This document shows positions 40,876 through 51,881 of a DNA stretch of 64,000 bases, piece after piece; the stretch's first letter is position 1, and every line of letters begins with the position of its first letter. Source of the DNA: Tragulus kanchil (lineage: Eukaryota; Chordata; Mammalia; Artiodactyla; Tragulidae); assembly GCA_022376925.1 (NCBI GenBank), contig JAIOJX010000027.1:20539471-20603470 (forward strand), read 5' to 3'. The translations under genes were made by a program, and so were the position numbers. The notes under the pieces are model-generated. The model worked only from the letters and a program-made list of their open reading frames with translations, was not told the origin of the DNA and ran no database searches.

Positions 40876-41163
40876 GCAGGGCCTCCCTGGTGGGCAGTGG
40901 TTCAGAAGCCACTTTGCAACGCAGGGAACACCAGTCCAGCCCCTCGTCCAGGAAGGTTCCACGAGCCAGGAGGCCACTGAGCCTGGGGGCCGCGGCTCTG
41001 GAGCCCACACGAGTGCTAGAAACCAGGCTCCGCAACAAGAGGACCCACCGCAGTGAGAAACCCGAACACCACAGCTAGAGAGCCGGTCCTGCTCGCCGCG
41101 GTGAGAGAAACCCCATGCGTAGCGAGGAACGCCCAGCACAGTCAAATAGAAAATGAAAAAAGG
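40876..41163 (+). mobile_element. Long CHR-type SINE
   Basis: 'cagggcctccctggtgggca', 'ccaggaggccactgagcctg', 'caacaagaggacccaccgca', 'cgccgcggtgagagaaaccc', then an A-rich tail. Diverged long type with internal repeats. Confidence 0.82.
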
Positions 41164-41165
41164 TG

Positions 41166-41445
41166 CGGGCTTCCCTGGTGGTCCAGTGGGTAAGGACACC
41201 GCCTTGCAGTGCAAGGGGCACCGGTTCGATCCCTGGCCTGTGAAGATCCCACGTGCTGCGGAGCGGCTGGACCGATGTGTCCAATGACCGAGCCGGAGCT
41301 CTGGAGTGCATGCGCCCAGAGCCGGTGCTCTGCGACAACAGAGGCCCCTGAGATGGGAGGCCCACAGGAGCCAAAGAACAAAGATGGATGGAAACAGATA
41401 AATGAAAGACCAGCAGAAGTGGCCAACAAAGAAAAAAAGGTGCAA
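41166..41445 (+). mobile_element. Long tRNA-derived SINE
   Basis: 'gggcttccctggtggtccag', 'cggttcgatccctggcctgt', 'ggagctctggagtgcatgcg', 'acaaagatggatggaaacag', 'gaaagaccagcagaagtggc'. Sits in tandem right after the previous SINE's A tail. Confidence 0.92.
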
Positions 41446-42376
41446 GCCTATAACCACACCATCGAGCTAACCCAGTGAGGTCAGCAGTCCTGCACCCCTC
41501 CCCAGGCACGGATGGTCCAGTCTGTGCCACAACACCAGACCCTGGACACCATGTCCAGATGCACTGCCGCTGTCCCTCCTGAAGCCTGGACTTGGTCACG
41601 GCTGCTGCCACTGCCTTCACCAGGACAGGCTCAGCACGGGCCCAGCTTCTTTCTCTCGCCAGCTTCTCATTCAAAGCCACGAGCAGGTACCTGTGGCGAG
41701 GCTTTCCCAGCCCACGGCACCCAGGCCCCCGCCGCAGTGGAGGCCAGGAAATGTCACACCTGGTCACACCTGGTCACTCTGGAGGGGAGCTCCATCTCAT
41801 AATGGGACAGAGGGGCGACCACAAAGACGAGACTCCATCATCAGGCGATTTGGTTGGATGGAGGTTTATCAGGATGACAATCTGATCCGAAGTTCTCTGC
41901 CAGTGTTTTCCCCAAGTATGAGTCACTGTGGAACCCCCTGGAGTGGTTTTATAACACTTCAGTTTCTCTACAATTCGATTTTTCTCTGCCCTGCAGTTTT
42001 TACTCCTAATTTATTTCCAGATCTGCGTACAAAACAGCGAGAAGTTAGAAACAGCCTTGACGTCCACCGATTCATTCAAACGAAAGAGAGCAGGTTACAA
42101 AGTCTTCTGTATACTAACACAGGATATAAACACACCCCGGTTATTGCAGTGACTTTGATGATTAAAAAAAAAAAACCAAAAACCTGGCAAGTGCTGCCGA
42201 AGCAGCAAAGCAGGAAGAACTGCACAGACGAGGCAGAAAACCTTCTTCAATCCTCTCCATTCTGAAACAGCCAGACTCTTCTCTTATTATTTATTTTCCC
42301 TCTACTTCTACATAGATTGGGAGTTTCCCCCACCTTTTCAAAAGGAATGTGTGCTTATTAAAAGTAAGAAAATGCA
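41446..42376. other. Unassigned sequence, no gene seen
   Basis: About 930 bp of non-duplicated sequence. 41500-41800 is GC-rich; 41880-42370 is AT-rich with an A-run at 42167-42176. No named repeat or convincing exon. Confidence 0.5.
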
Positions 42377-42500
42377 CAGGACGCGCCTGGTGGTCGAGTG
42401 GCTAAGATGCCAGACTCCCAATGTCACAGACCCGGGTTCAGTCCCTGGTCAGGGAACTAGACCCCACAAGCTGCAACTAAAGATCCCTCACGCCACAGGG
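42377..42500 (+). mobile_element. tRNA-derived SINE (diverged)
   Basis: 'aggacgcgcctggtggtcga', 'gacccgggttcagtccctgg', 'ggaactagaccccacaagct'. The 3' part is poorly defined. Confidence 0.8.
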
Positions 42501-42659
42501 AAGACGGAAGAGTGCTGTGGACAGGGCCTACAGTCATCAAATGAACAATGCTTTTTTACAAAAAGTAAGAAAACACAGGTGAGACAAGTATGAAATGCCC
42601 ATGATCTTACTGCTCAGGGACAAGTACTGTCAGCTTGAGGTCAGGGGCTCGGAGCACTG

Positions 42660-42830
42660 TTCTGAGTCTAAACCGCTGAAGCGAAGACCCCCACGGCCTT
42701 GCTCTGGGTTTCTGCTTTGAAAACAGAGATTGTTGCCGTCCCTTGCCTCACAGGGCTGTTGTGCGATTCAAAGACGCGGCGTCTGCCCGGCCGTGAGCAG
42801 ACGCCCGGTGCGGAGTGAACCTCCAAAACA
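42660..42830 (+). mobile_element. Possible MIR fragment
   Basis: 'gccttgctctgggtttctgc' and 'ttgcctcacagggctgttgt' followed by 'gcgattcaaagacgcgg' resemble the MIR core and 3' part ('cctcatagggttgttgtgag'). Weak. Confidence 0.35.
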
Positions 42831-42939
42831 CTGCCTGTGAAGCGATGGAGAGACAGACATGGACAGCAGACATGTGGACATTGTGGGGACTGAACAGTGG
42901 GTGGGAGGCCTAAAGGAAGAAGCATGAAAACCTGTACTA

Positions 42940-43132
42940 TCATATGTGAAAAAAATAGCTATGGTCACTGTGCTGTGAGGAAAGGGGACCCTGCAGGGGG
43001 GCTGTGCGACGGCCTGGGGGGGTGGGATGGGGGGATGTACACATGACTAATCTGGCATCATACATATCTGTAAACAACAAAACTCTGTAAAAGTTAAAAG
43101 TAAAATAAAAATTAAAAAATAAATAAAACACT
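42940..43132. other. AT-rich sequence with G run, origin unclear
   Basis: The piece 'catgactaatctggcatcat' followed by 'acatatctgtaaacaacaaa' recurs in similar form at 52420-52470, so it is an interspersed repeat. The family is not identified; it may be part of an L1 or LTR 3' end. Confidence 0.4.
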
Positions 43133-43227
43133 GCTTGTGGCTCAGATCCTTGACCGTGCACAGATCCAGTCATCCTTACAAAAACGGCACATTCCATCGA
43201 GCCTCCATGACTGGGCACCAAGTGTGT

Positions 43228-43403
43228 GTTACTCGCTCAGCCATGTGGCCCCATGGACCGTGGCCCGCCAGGCTCCTCTGTCCACGGGATTCTCCAGGCA
43301 GGAATACTGGAGTGGGTTGCCATGCCCTTCTCCAGGGGATCTTCCCGACCCAGGGATGAAATTGGCAGGCGGATTCGTTAGCATCTGAGCCACTGGCGAG
43401 CCC
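43228..43403 (-). mobile_element. Bov-A2 SINE
   Basis: 'actcgctcagccatgtggcc', 'ctcctctgtccacgggattc', 'ggagtgggttgccatgccct', 'ggatcttcccgacccaggga', with a small internal deletion near the head. Duplicate at 44344-44519. Confidence 0.94.
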
Positions 43404-43603
43404 TGGACACCACGATGGTCTCCAGGCCTTACAATGACCACCAGCACAGGACAGGGATTACTGGTTGAAAAATCAATCAGGGATTTCTAAATAGGGAGGA
43501 AATCATAAAAAGAAAACTCAGAAACTCTTCATGAAAATATTTGTAAGATATTTTAAAATGGCCCCCACGGGCCACCAAAAGTATCATCTCAAATGTGCAC
43601 CAT

Positions 43604-43612
43604 TATCTCTCC

Positions 43613-43643
<31 letters not shown>

Positions 43644-43662
43644 GCACACGGACACACAGAGT
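43604..43662. repeat. (CT)n(CA)n microsatellite
   Basis: About 30 bp of CT/CCCT units followed by about 25 bp of CA-rich units. Identical duplicate at 44720-44778. Confidence 0.92.
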
Positions 43663-43697
43663 GCTTGGAGAAAAATAATATTCCTCCCAGCCGCCGT

Positions 43698-43912
43698 AGA
43701 CTTCTTGGTGGCTCAGATGGTAAAGAATCTGCCCCCAATGCAGGTCAGGGACGCAGGTTCGATCCCTGGGTCAGGAAGGTGCCCTGCAGAAGGAAATGGC
43801 AGCCTCTCCAGTGTTCCGGCCTGGGTAATCCCGTGGACAGAGGAGTCGGGCGGGCTGCCGTCCACGGGTTGCGAAAGAGCCGGAGACAACTTGACGACTA
43901 AAAACAACAACT
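43698..43912 (+). mobile_element. Bov-A2 SINE
   Basis: 'cttcttggtggctcagatgg', 'aggttcgatccctgggtcag', 'gtaatcccgtggacagagga', 'gagacaacttgacgactaaa'. Duplicate at 44814-45028. Confidence 0.94.
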
Positions 43913-44343
43913 CGGCCAGCACGCTTTGACCCCATCTCCTGCGATCAGCTTCAGGAGAGGAGCTCCGCTCCCATCTGGCCTGGGAAATGCCCCCGCGGTG
44001 CCATTTGCCTGGGGTTATACCGCTGAGGCTGGATCTGCGGGAAACTCATTGGGTGTTGCCCGGCAATGCCAATGCCAGGCAGGCGGCCCCCGTGGGTAAC
44101 ACAGGCACCTGCCGGCCGGGGACCTGCCGGGCACCAGCACATGCAAACAGCAGCCTGGCACGGACGGACCGCGGGGGGTGACCCGACAGCAGGTGCCGGC
44201 GGGGAGGGGACAGATGGATCCCCTCTCGGAGCCTAGAGCCCAGCAAACCCAGGTCCCCACGGTTGCCCTGGAAGGTTCTTGCTGGTCATCCTTACAAAAA
44301 CGGCACATTCCATCGAGCCTCCATGACTGGGCACCAAGTGTGT

Positions 44344-44728
44344 GTTACTCGCTCAGCCATGTGGCCCCATGGACCGTGGCCCGCCAGGCTCCTCTGTCCA
44401 CGGGATTCTCCAGGCAGGAATACTGGAGTGGGTTGCCATGCCCTTCTCCAGGGGATCTTCCCGACCCAGGGATGAAATTGGCAGGCGGATTCGTTAGCAT
44501 CTGAGCCACTGGCGAGCCCTGGACACCACGATGGTCTCCAGGCCTTACAATGACCACCAGCACAGGACAGGGATTACTGGTTGAAAAATCAATCAGGGAT
44601 TTCTAAATAGGGAGGAAATCATAAAAAGAAAACTCAGAAACTCTTCATGAAAATATTTGTAAGATATTTTAAAATGGCCCCCACGGGCCACCAAAAGTAT
44701 CATCTCAAATGTGCACCATTATCTCTCC

Positions 44729-44759
<31 letters not shown>

Positions 44760-45028
44760 GCACACGGACACACAGAGTGCTTGGAGAAAAATAATATTCC
44801 TCCCAGCCGCCGTAGACTTCTTGGTGGCTCAGATGGTAAAGAATCTGCCCCCAATGCAGGTCAGGGACGCAGGTTCGATCCCTGGGTCAGGAAGGTGCCC
44901 TGCAGAAGGAAATGGCAGCCTCTCCAGTGTTCCGGCCTGGGTAATCCCGTGGACAGAGGAGTCGGGCGGGCTGCCGTCCACGGGTTGCGAAAGAGCCGGA
45001 GACAACTTGACGACTAAAAACAACAACT
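44344..45028. mobile_element. Two Bov-A2 SINEs and microsatellite (copy 2 of duplication 14)
   Basis: Second-copy versions: minus-strand Bov-A2 at 44344-44519, microsatellite at 44720-44778, plus-strand Bov-A2 at 44814-45028. Confidence 0.94.
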
Positions 45029-45402
45029 CGGCCAGCACGCTTTGACCCCATCTCCTGCGATCAGCTTCAGGAGAGGAGCTCCGCTCCCATCTGGCCTGGG
45101 AAATGCCCCCGCGGTGCCATTTGCCTGGGGTTATACCGCTGAGGCTGGATCTGCGGGAAACTCATTGGGTGTTGCCCGGCAATGCCAATGCCAGGCAGGC
45201 GGCCCCCGTGGGTAACACAGGCACCTGCCGGCCGGGGACCTGCCGGGCACCAGCACATGCAAACAGCAGCCTGGCACGGACGGACCGCGGGGGGTGACCC
45301 GACAGCAGGTGCCGGCGGGGAGGGGACAGATGGATCCCCTCTCGGAGCCTAGAGCCCAGCAAACCCAGGTCCCCACGGTTGCCCTGGAAGGTTCTTGCTG
45401 GT

Positions 45403-46734
45403 TTGTCTGCACTCGCATGAGGACTGCTGTCTGGCGCTGGGGTGGTGGGAGAAGACGGAATAACAAACCCGCTTTGGACGTCTGGACGTCTCTCCCCGTC
45501 TTCCTCGGGCTCCTTTCCAGCCCGGGGCACATGCTCCTAGTGACAGCTGGCGACGACGATGAAGCTGAAGTGGCTCCTGGGCCATCTGCTCGCCGCCGCT
45601 CCCCGCCCCGGAGCACCGCCTCCTCCAGAAGCCCCTCCGGCCCCTGGCAGCCCCGTGGGGTCTTGGCCTGTCTCAGCTCTGCTTCCAGGTCGTGAGGGGC
45701 CCCTCCACGAGCTTCGAGGTGATACTGTCCTCTCTGAACTTGTGGGATAACCTTGGCGTTTTCTCCTCGGGCGCCTTCAGTCATCTTGGAGGGGGAAAAA
45801 AAATCAGGGTCTGCGAGTCGGAGTCGCTCCAATTCTACGTTAATTGGAGTCAAGTATGACAGAATGTCCCTCATCTCTCTGGAGTGGGAGTGGAAGTTCA
45901 TTTCTCCCCGGAAGATAAACCCCATGTTGTTCTGAGGATCGGATGGGAATTGGCAGCTGAAGCACCCTCCCTGGGCCAAGCAGAGAGCACCCTGGGAGGC
46001 TCTGCCCCCGCCCTCGCTGTTCTCTGCGCACTTCAGAGCCGATCGCCCGGGAAGCGCTCCCGCTGCCAGCCCTGGAGGGACGGTCCAAGGCAGGATTTTA
46101 AATGCATCCTGAGAATATACGTCTTGGCCCACGACGTCCGGAACACAAGAGGGCTGTTATTCTGCCTCCTGTTTAACAGCATCTAAACCCCGCTGCCCAG
46201 CTTCCTGTGCCCCTGTCACTTCTTCATTAAACAGAAATGCCCACACACCCAGACCCTTCAGAAGCAGACCCCTCCCACAGCCCCTGGATCACCGCGGGGA
46301 GAACTCTGAAAAACCGCTCCGTCCAAGGGAGCGATCTGCTGGGAGGAGCGGCCCTGTGCTTCCGTCCTGGCAGGCGTTTGTAGCAAAAAGGTATCCGCAT
46401 GAGAACCAGATTTGTTCTTGGTTCCAAAGCTGCTGCTGTTTATTACCCCCCAAATAAAACCGTACCTCTGCCCGGCCACTGGGATGGGGTGACATCGGCC
46501 AACACCAAAACAAGAGAATTTCAGGGGATGGGTGCCAGCCTCTCGTTTTTAACAAGAGACTGGGCAGAGACTGTAGATTTCAGGAGAACATCTTTGCTAC
46601 GGGAAGAGAGGGACCTGGGGAAATAACAGAGCTGTTCAAGTTTCAGTTAGCAGAAGGCATCTAGGTCTTTGGCTTCTTTTCACGGGCTACGTCAGCATTT
46701 TATAATGTTCATACCGAAGACCTCACACACGCAC
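45403..46734. other. Unassigned sequence, GC-rich at 45550-45720
   Basis: About 1.3 kb of non-duplicated sequence without SINEs. A minus-strand open frame of about 330 codons covers 46132 to 45131, but it runs through the end of duplication 14 and has no recognisable domain order. A diverged processed pseudogene cannot be excluded for 45740-45960. The rest shows nothing. Confidence 0.45.
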
Positions 46735-46913
46735 ACACCGTAGCCCTGGGTCCCAGGCAAGGAGAACGAGAGGAGAAGGGGGATGGGCACATGTCAGCAT
46801 GGCACCTGCCCGAAGAGTGGCAATTCCTCTGCGGGGGAAGGGGGCGGAGGAGGCGACTGGCTGACGGGTCTCAGATCCCTCCACGCACCGGGCATGTTAA
46901 AACGGTGAGGAGG

Positions 46914-47230
46914 GGCTTCCCTGGTGGTCCAGTGGGTAAGGACACCGCCTTGCAGTGCAAGGGGCGCCGGTTCCATCCCTGGCCTGGGAAGATCCCACGT
47001 GCCGCACAGCGGCTGGACCCACGTGTCCAATCACCAAGCCAGAGCTCTGGAGCGCGTGTACCCAGAGCCGGTGCTCTGCAGTGACAGACACCACCGCGAT
47101 GGGAGGCCCACAGGAGCCAAAGAACAAAGACAGATGAAAATGGAGACATGAAAGACCAATAGAAGTGGCCCGCCTGCTCCCCTCCCTCCCCAACCCGACC
47201 CCCGCCCAAAATAAATAATAAAATAAACCT
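46914..47230 (+). mobile_element. Long tRNA-derived SINE
   Basis: 'gggcttccctggtggtccag', 'gttccatccctggcctggga', 'gatgggaggcccacaggagc', 'atgaaagaccaatagaag', then a C-rich stretch and 'aaaataaataataaaataaa'. Duplicate at 47977-48295. Confidence 0.93.
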
Positions 47231-47766
47231 TAAAAAAAAAAATGAATCACTACGTCTCTTAATCTTTATTTTAGTCCTTAAAAAAGAAGTTGTTAGGTCC
47301 TTAGATCCATTCCCCACAATTCCTCACCCCAGTTTAATTAAATAAATAATGTTCGTGAAGTGGTTGGAACAGCCAGGCTCTGGAGCTGGGGACACCGGGT
47401 CCACTGGAAGGCAGGCTACGGTGCAGCACCACCAACGGAGAAATCAGATGGACATCGGTATGCTGGGCAGTGAAACCTAACCCACATTCTCGGACTTTGC
47501 TCTAGCACCACTGGTAGCCAGGCTTGTAAAACGCCACGATTCCAAGCTTTGGGGATTTCTGGGAAGCTTACAGCCCTCGTGAAAACCATCTACAGATCAG
47601 GGAGGCTGCCCAAGCAAGCGACGGCCGGGTTCCCACCTGATCCTCCTGCACTGAGTCCAGCAGTCAGTGACCTGTGTGCAACGGCCCTCCAATACACACC
47701 ACAGGGCTTCGCCCTTAAGTACAATCAAAGATCACCAAGGACATCTGCAGAGAGCTCTGACAGATG
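47231..47766. other. Unassigned sequence (repeated at 48296-48828)
   Basis: No gene or named repeat recognised. Confidence 0.45.
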
Positions 47767-47976
47767 AAAAAGGTCCAGCAAGTCAAAGATCACAAGGACA
47801 CCGTAGCCCTGGGTCCCAGGCAAGGAGAACGAGAGGAGAAGGGGGATGGGCACATGTCAGCATGGCACCTGCCCGAAGAGTGGCAATTCCTCTGCGGGGG
47901 AAGGGGGCGGAGGAGGCGACTGGCTGACGGGTCTCAGATCCCTCCACGCACCGGGCATGTTAAAACGGTGAGGAGG

Positions 47977-48295
47977 GGCTTCCCTGGTGGTCCAGTGGGT
48001 AAGGACACCGCCTTGCAGTGCAAGGGGCGCCGGTTCCATCCCTGGCCTGGGAAGATCCCACGTGCCGCACAGCGGCTGGACCCACGTGTCCAATCACCAA
48101 GCCAGAGCTCTGGAGCGCGTGTACCCAGAGCCGGTGCTCTGCAGTGACAGACACCACCGCGATGGGAGGCCCACAGGAGCCAAAGAACAAAGACAGATGA
48201 AAATGGAGACATGAAAGACCAATAGAAGTGACCCGCCCGCCCCCCTCCCTCCCCAACCCGTCCCCCGCCCAAAATAAATTATAAAATAAACCTTA
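47977..48295 (+). mobile_element. Long tRNA-derived SINE (copy 2 of duplication 15)
   Basis: Second-copy version of 46914-47230, with slightly different C-rich tail. Confidence 0.93.
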
Positions 48296-48989
48296 AAAAA
48301 AAAAATGAATCACTACGTCTCTTAATCTTTATTTTAGTCCTTAAAAAAGAAGTTGTTAGGTCCTTAGATCCATTCCCCACAATTCCTCACCCCAGTTTAA
48401 TTAAATAAATAATGTTCGTGAAGTGGTTGGAACAGCCAGGCTCTGGAGCTGGGGACACCGGGTCCACTGGAAGGCAGGCTACGGTGCAGCACCACCAACG
48501 GAGAAATCAGATGGACATCGGTATGCTGGGCAGTGAAACCTAACCCACATTCTCGGACTTTGCTCTAGCACCACTGGTAGCCAGGCTTGTAAAACGCCAC
48601 GATTCCAAGCTTTGGGGATTTCTGGGAAGCTTACAGCCCTCGTGAAAACCATCTACAGATCAGGGAGGCTGCCCAAGCAAGCGACGGCCGGGTTCCCACC
48701 TGATCCTCCTGCACTGAGTCCAGCAGTCAGTGACCTGTGTGCAACGGCCCTCCAATACACACCACAGGGCTTCGCCCTTAAGTACAATCAAAGATCACCA
48801 AGGACATCTGCAGAGAGCTCTGACAGATAGAAACAGATAAAGGAATCTGAAGGAAAAAGACAAGCAAGAAGTAGAAGGAAGCTCAAAGTAAAATCACAGG
48901 AGCCGGAGATCAAATATGACATCCACGAAACAAGAGTAGCAAGTTAGACAAAGAGAGTGCGGGCAGACTGGGACAAAGTTTTAGAAATA

Positions 48990-49315
48990 TAGCGGTTGGT
49001 GGTGCAGTGGATAAGAATCTGCCTGCCAGTGCAGGAGACGTGGGCCCAGTCCCTGATCCAGGAAGATCCCACAGGCTTCAGAGCAGCTAAGCCTGCACAC
49101 CACAGCCACGCCGCCACGCTCCCGAGCGCGAGCCACGACGACGGGCGCCCAATCCCCTAGAGCCCGTGCGCTGCCACAGGAGGAGTCGCCGCGGTGAGCA
49201 GCCCGCACACGGCGACCAAGGGCAGCCCCGCTCGCTGCAGCCAGAGGAAGCCCACGTGGCAACTGACCCAGTGCAGCCAACAGTCAATCCATCAATCAAT
49301 CCATCAATTTTTTAC
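48990..49315 (+). mobile_element. Long CHR-type SINE with (ATCAATCC)n tail
   Basis: 'ggttggtggtgcagtggata', 'gtgcaggagacgtgggccca', 'agagcagctaagcctgcaca', then repeated 'ccacaggaggagtcgccgcg' type motifs and a short 'caatccatcaat' tail. GC-rich with many CpGs. The tail start also begins duplication 16. Confidence 0.85.
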
Positions 49316-49519
49316 ACTTGATAAAAAATAGAACTATTGAAATAAGTCAGTAGGAGGTTTACAAGATAAAGATCATTCAGCAAATGAAACAAAAACAAAG
49401 AAACAGAAAAGAAAAAAGGAAAGTCAAGGGAATTGGAGAAATGGTCTCTCTGAATAGCATGCCAGAAAGAGAGACAAGTGACAACAGTTATTTTCAGAAT
49501 AATCTCTAAAACACTATTA

Positions 49520-49838
49520 GGGGCTTCCCTGGTGGTCCAGTGGGTAGGGACACCGCCTTGCAGTGCAAGGGGCGCCGGTTCGATCCCTGGCCTGGGAAGA
49601 TCCCACGTGCCGCGGAGCGGCTGGACCGATGTGTCCAATCACCAAGCCGGAGCTCTGGAGCGCATGTGCCCAGAGCCGGTGCTCTGCAACAGAGGCCATG
49701 GCGATGGGAGGCCCACAGGAGCCAAAGAACAAAGATGGATGAAAATAGACAAATGAAAGACCAATAGAAGTAGCCCACCTGCTCCCCTCCCTCCCCACCC
49801 CACCCCCACAAAATAAATAAATAAATAAATAAAACACT
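49520..49838 (+). mobile_element. Long tRNA-derived SINE with (AAAT)n tail
   Basis: 'gggcttccctggtggtccag', 'cggttcgatccctggcctgg', 'gagctctggagcgcatgtgc', 'atgaaagaccaatagaagta', and (AAAT)n at 49808-49834. Duplicate at 50622-50941. Confidence 0.95.
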
Positions 49839-50215
49839 ATTAATAACATTAACTGCATCTTTCAAAAACAAGGACTGTGAGTTTCCAGATTAAAGGCGCC
49901 CACTCAATGCCAAACACAGTCAATGCTAAAAAAAAAAAAAAAAGTGTGATTCACACCAAGGCATAATAAGCTCATGAAATGCCGTGACACCTGCAACGAG
50001 GAGAAGATTCCAAACAGTTACAGGGAAAGGAAAGACTTCACACGCATCGACATCCGCAGTGGAAGCCAGGATACAAAGGATGAGTGCCTTCAAAATCCAG
50101 AGGGAGGAGGCTTCTGTCCACAGGCACCTCAGCAGTGGAAAGTGAAGACATAGGAAAGACGTCTTCAGAGAAGCCCAGTATCCAAAAATGCACCGTGGCC
50201 GTATCTGTCGCCGTT

Positions 50216-50361
50216 GTCACGTGCCTGCTCAGTCGTGTCCGACTCTCTGCGACCCCATGGACTGTAGCCCGCCAGGCTCCTCTGTTCATGGACTTCCCAG
50301 AGAAGAAGACTGGAGGGGGTTGCCATTTCCTCCTTCAGGATCTGCCCGCCCAGGGACTGAG
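50216..50361 (-). mobile_element. Bov-A2 SINE cut at a junction
   Basis: 'gctcagtcgtgtccgactct', 'ccatggactgtagcccgcca', 'ggagggggttgccatttcct'. It stops where copy 1 of duplication 16 ends. The complete form is at 51322-51525. Confidence 0.94.
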
Positions 50362-50621
50362 TCTGCCCGCCCAGTGCAGCCAACAGTCAATCCATCAATC
50401 AATCCATCAATTTTTTACACTTGATAAAAAATAGAACTATTGAAATAAGTCAGTAGGAGGTTTACAAGATAAAGATCATTCAGCAAATGAAACAAAAACA
50501 AAGAAACAGAAAAGAAAAAAGGAAAGTCAAGGGAATTGGAGAAATGGTCTCTCTGAATAGCATGCCAGAAAGAGAGACAAGTGACAACAGTTATTTTCAG
50601 AATAATCTCTAAAACACTATT

Positions 50622-50941
50622 AGGGGCTTCCCTGGTGGTCCAGTGGGTAGGGACACCGCCTTGCAGTGCAAGGGGCGCCGGTTCGATCCCTGGCCTGGGA
50701 AGATCCCACGTGCCGCGGAGCGGCTGGACCGATGTGTCCAATCACCAAGCTGGAGCTCTGGAGCGCATGCGCCCAGAGCCGGTGCTCTGCGACAACAGAG
50801 GCCATGGCGATGGGAGGCCCACAGGAGCCAAAGAACAAAGATGGATGAAAATAGACAAATGAAAGACCAATAGAAGTAGCCCACCTGCTCCCCTCCCTCC
50901 CCACCCCACCCCCACAAAATAAATAAATAAATAAATAAAAC
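50622..50941 (+). mobile_element. Long tRNA-derived SINE (copy 2 of duplication 16)
   Basis: Second-copy version of 49520-49838 with a few substitutions at CpG sites. Confidence 0.95.
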
Positions 50942-51321
50942 ACTATTAATAACATTAACTGCATCTTTCAAAAACAAGGACTGTGAGTTTCCAGATTAAA
51001 GGCGCCCACTCAATGCCAAACACAGTCAATGCTAAAAAAAAAAAAAAAAGTGTGATTCACACCAAGGCATAATAAGCTCATGAAATGCCGTGACACCTGC
51101 AACGAGGAGAAGATTCCAAACAGTTACAGGGAAAGGAAAGACTTCACACGCATCGACATCCGCAGTGGAAGCCAGGATACAAAGGATGAGTGCCTTCAAA
51201 ATCCAGAGGGAGGAGGCTTCTGTCCACAGGCACCTCAGCAGTGGAAAGTGAAGACATAGGAAAGACGTCTTCAGAGAAGCCCAGTATCCAAAAATGCACC
51301 GTGGCCGTATCTGTCGCCGTT

Positions 51322-51525
51322 GTCACGTGCCTGCTCAGTCGTGTCCGACTCTCTGCGACCCCATGGACTGTAGCCCGCCAGGCTCCTCTGTTCATGGACT
51401 TCCCAGAGAAGAAGACTGGAGGGGGTTGCCATTTCCTCCTTCAGGGGATCTGCCCGCCCCAGGGACTGAGCCCCCGTCTCCTGCACGGGTAGGCGCACTC
51501 CTTACTGCTGCACCACCTGGGAAGC
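51322..51525 (-). mobile_element. Bov-A2 SINE (complete)
   Basis: Complete version of the element cut at 50361, continuing to 'ctgcaccacctgggaagc'. Confidence 0.94.
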
Positions 51526-51881
51526 ACACAGAACAAATCACTCGCATTACTGTGGCCTGAAACAATGGACCTTTATCGTCTCCTGTTTCTGGTGTGTCAG
51601 GAAGCTGAGAATGCTTAGCTGGCTGGTGCTGGACGGGGGATCTCAGGAGGGAGAATTACAGGGTCGGCCAGCCCTGCAGCCACCCGAGGCTCGCCGGGGG
51701 CTGAGGACCCTCCACCATGCTCCTTCCTGTGGCTGTTAGCTGGAGGCCCCAGTTCACAGCATGGCGACTGGCCTTCCCCAAAGAGATGCTCTGCAGGAGA
51801 AGGGGGAGGAGGAGAAGAAGAAAGAGAGAAAGAAAGAGGAGAGGAGACAGCAAGCTAGAGTCAGAAGCCAGTCTCTTTAAA
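51526..51881. other. Unassigned sequence with purine-rich tract
   Basis: 51785-51850 is a GA-rich simple sequence (GGAG/AAAG units). No gene or other repeat recognised. Confidence 0.5.

Larger units (their letters stand above)
38795..40960. repeat. Tandem duplication 13 (unit about 1.08 kb)
   Basis: Copy 1 is 38795-39878 and copy 2 is 39879-40960, directly abutting. Copy 1 ends inside a SINE at 'ggttccacgag'. Copy 2 continues that SINE normally. Interior sequence appears identical. Confidence 0.96.
43170..45402. repeat. Tandem duplication 14 (unit 1116 bp)
   Basis: Copy 1 is 43170-44285 and copy 2 is 44286-45402, directly abutting. I noticed no differences between them. Each includes two Bov-A2 elements and a CT/CA microsatellite whose length is the same in both copies. 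Identical microsatellite length argues for a very recent or artificial origin. Confidence 0.97.
46735..48828. repeat. Tandem duplication 15 (unit about 1.03 kb)
   Basis: Copy 1 is 46735-47766 and copy 2 is 47798-48828. The 31 bp filler at 47767-47797 ends 'agtcaaagatcacaagg', a damaged version of 'aatcaaagatcaccaagg' found 40 bp earlier in copy 1, so the unit end seems to have been written twice. Other differences: 'tggcccgcctgctcc' versus 'tgacccgcccgcccc'. Confidence 0.95.
49267..51470. repeat. Tandem duplication 16 (unit about 1.1 kb)
   Basis: Copy 1 is 49267-50361 and copy 2 is 50370-51470, with about 8 bp of filler. The end of copy 1 has short G and C runs ('caggatctgcccgcccaggg') compared with copy 2 ('caggggatctgcccgccccaggg'). 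Interior differences include 'gctctgcaacagagg' versus 'gctctgcgacaacagagg' and 'catgtgccc' versus 'catgcgccc'. The latter look like true allelic or copy variants. Confidence 0.95.

Noticed and set aside
45131..46132. 333-codon minus-strand open frame
   Set aside because: It crosses the end of duplication 14. In the first copy the corresponding frame is only about 97 codons. No consistent domain order.
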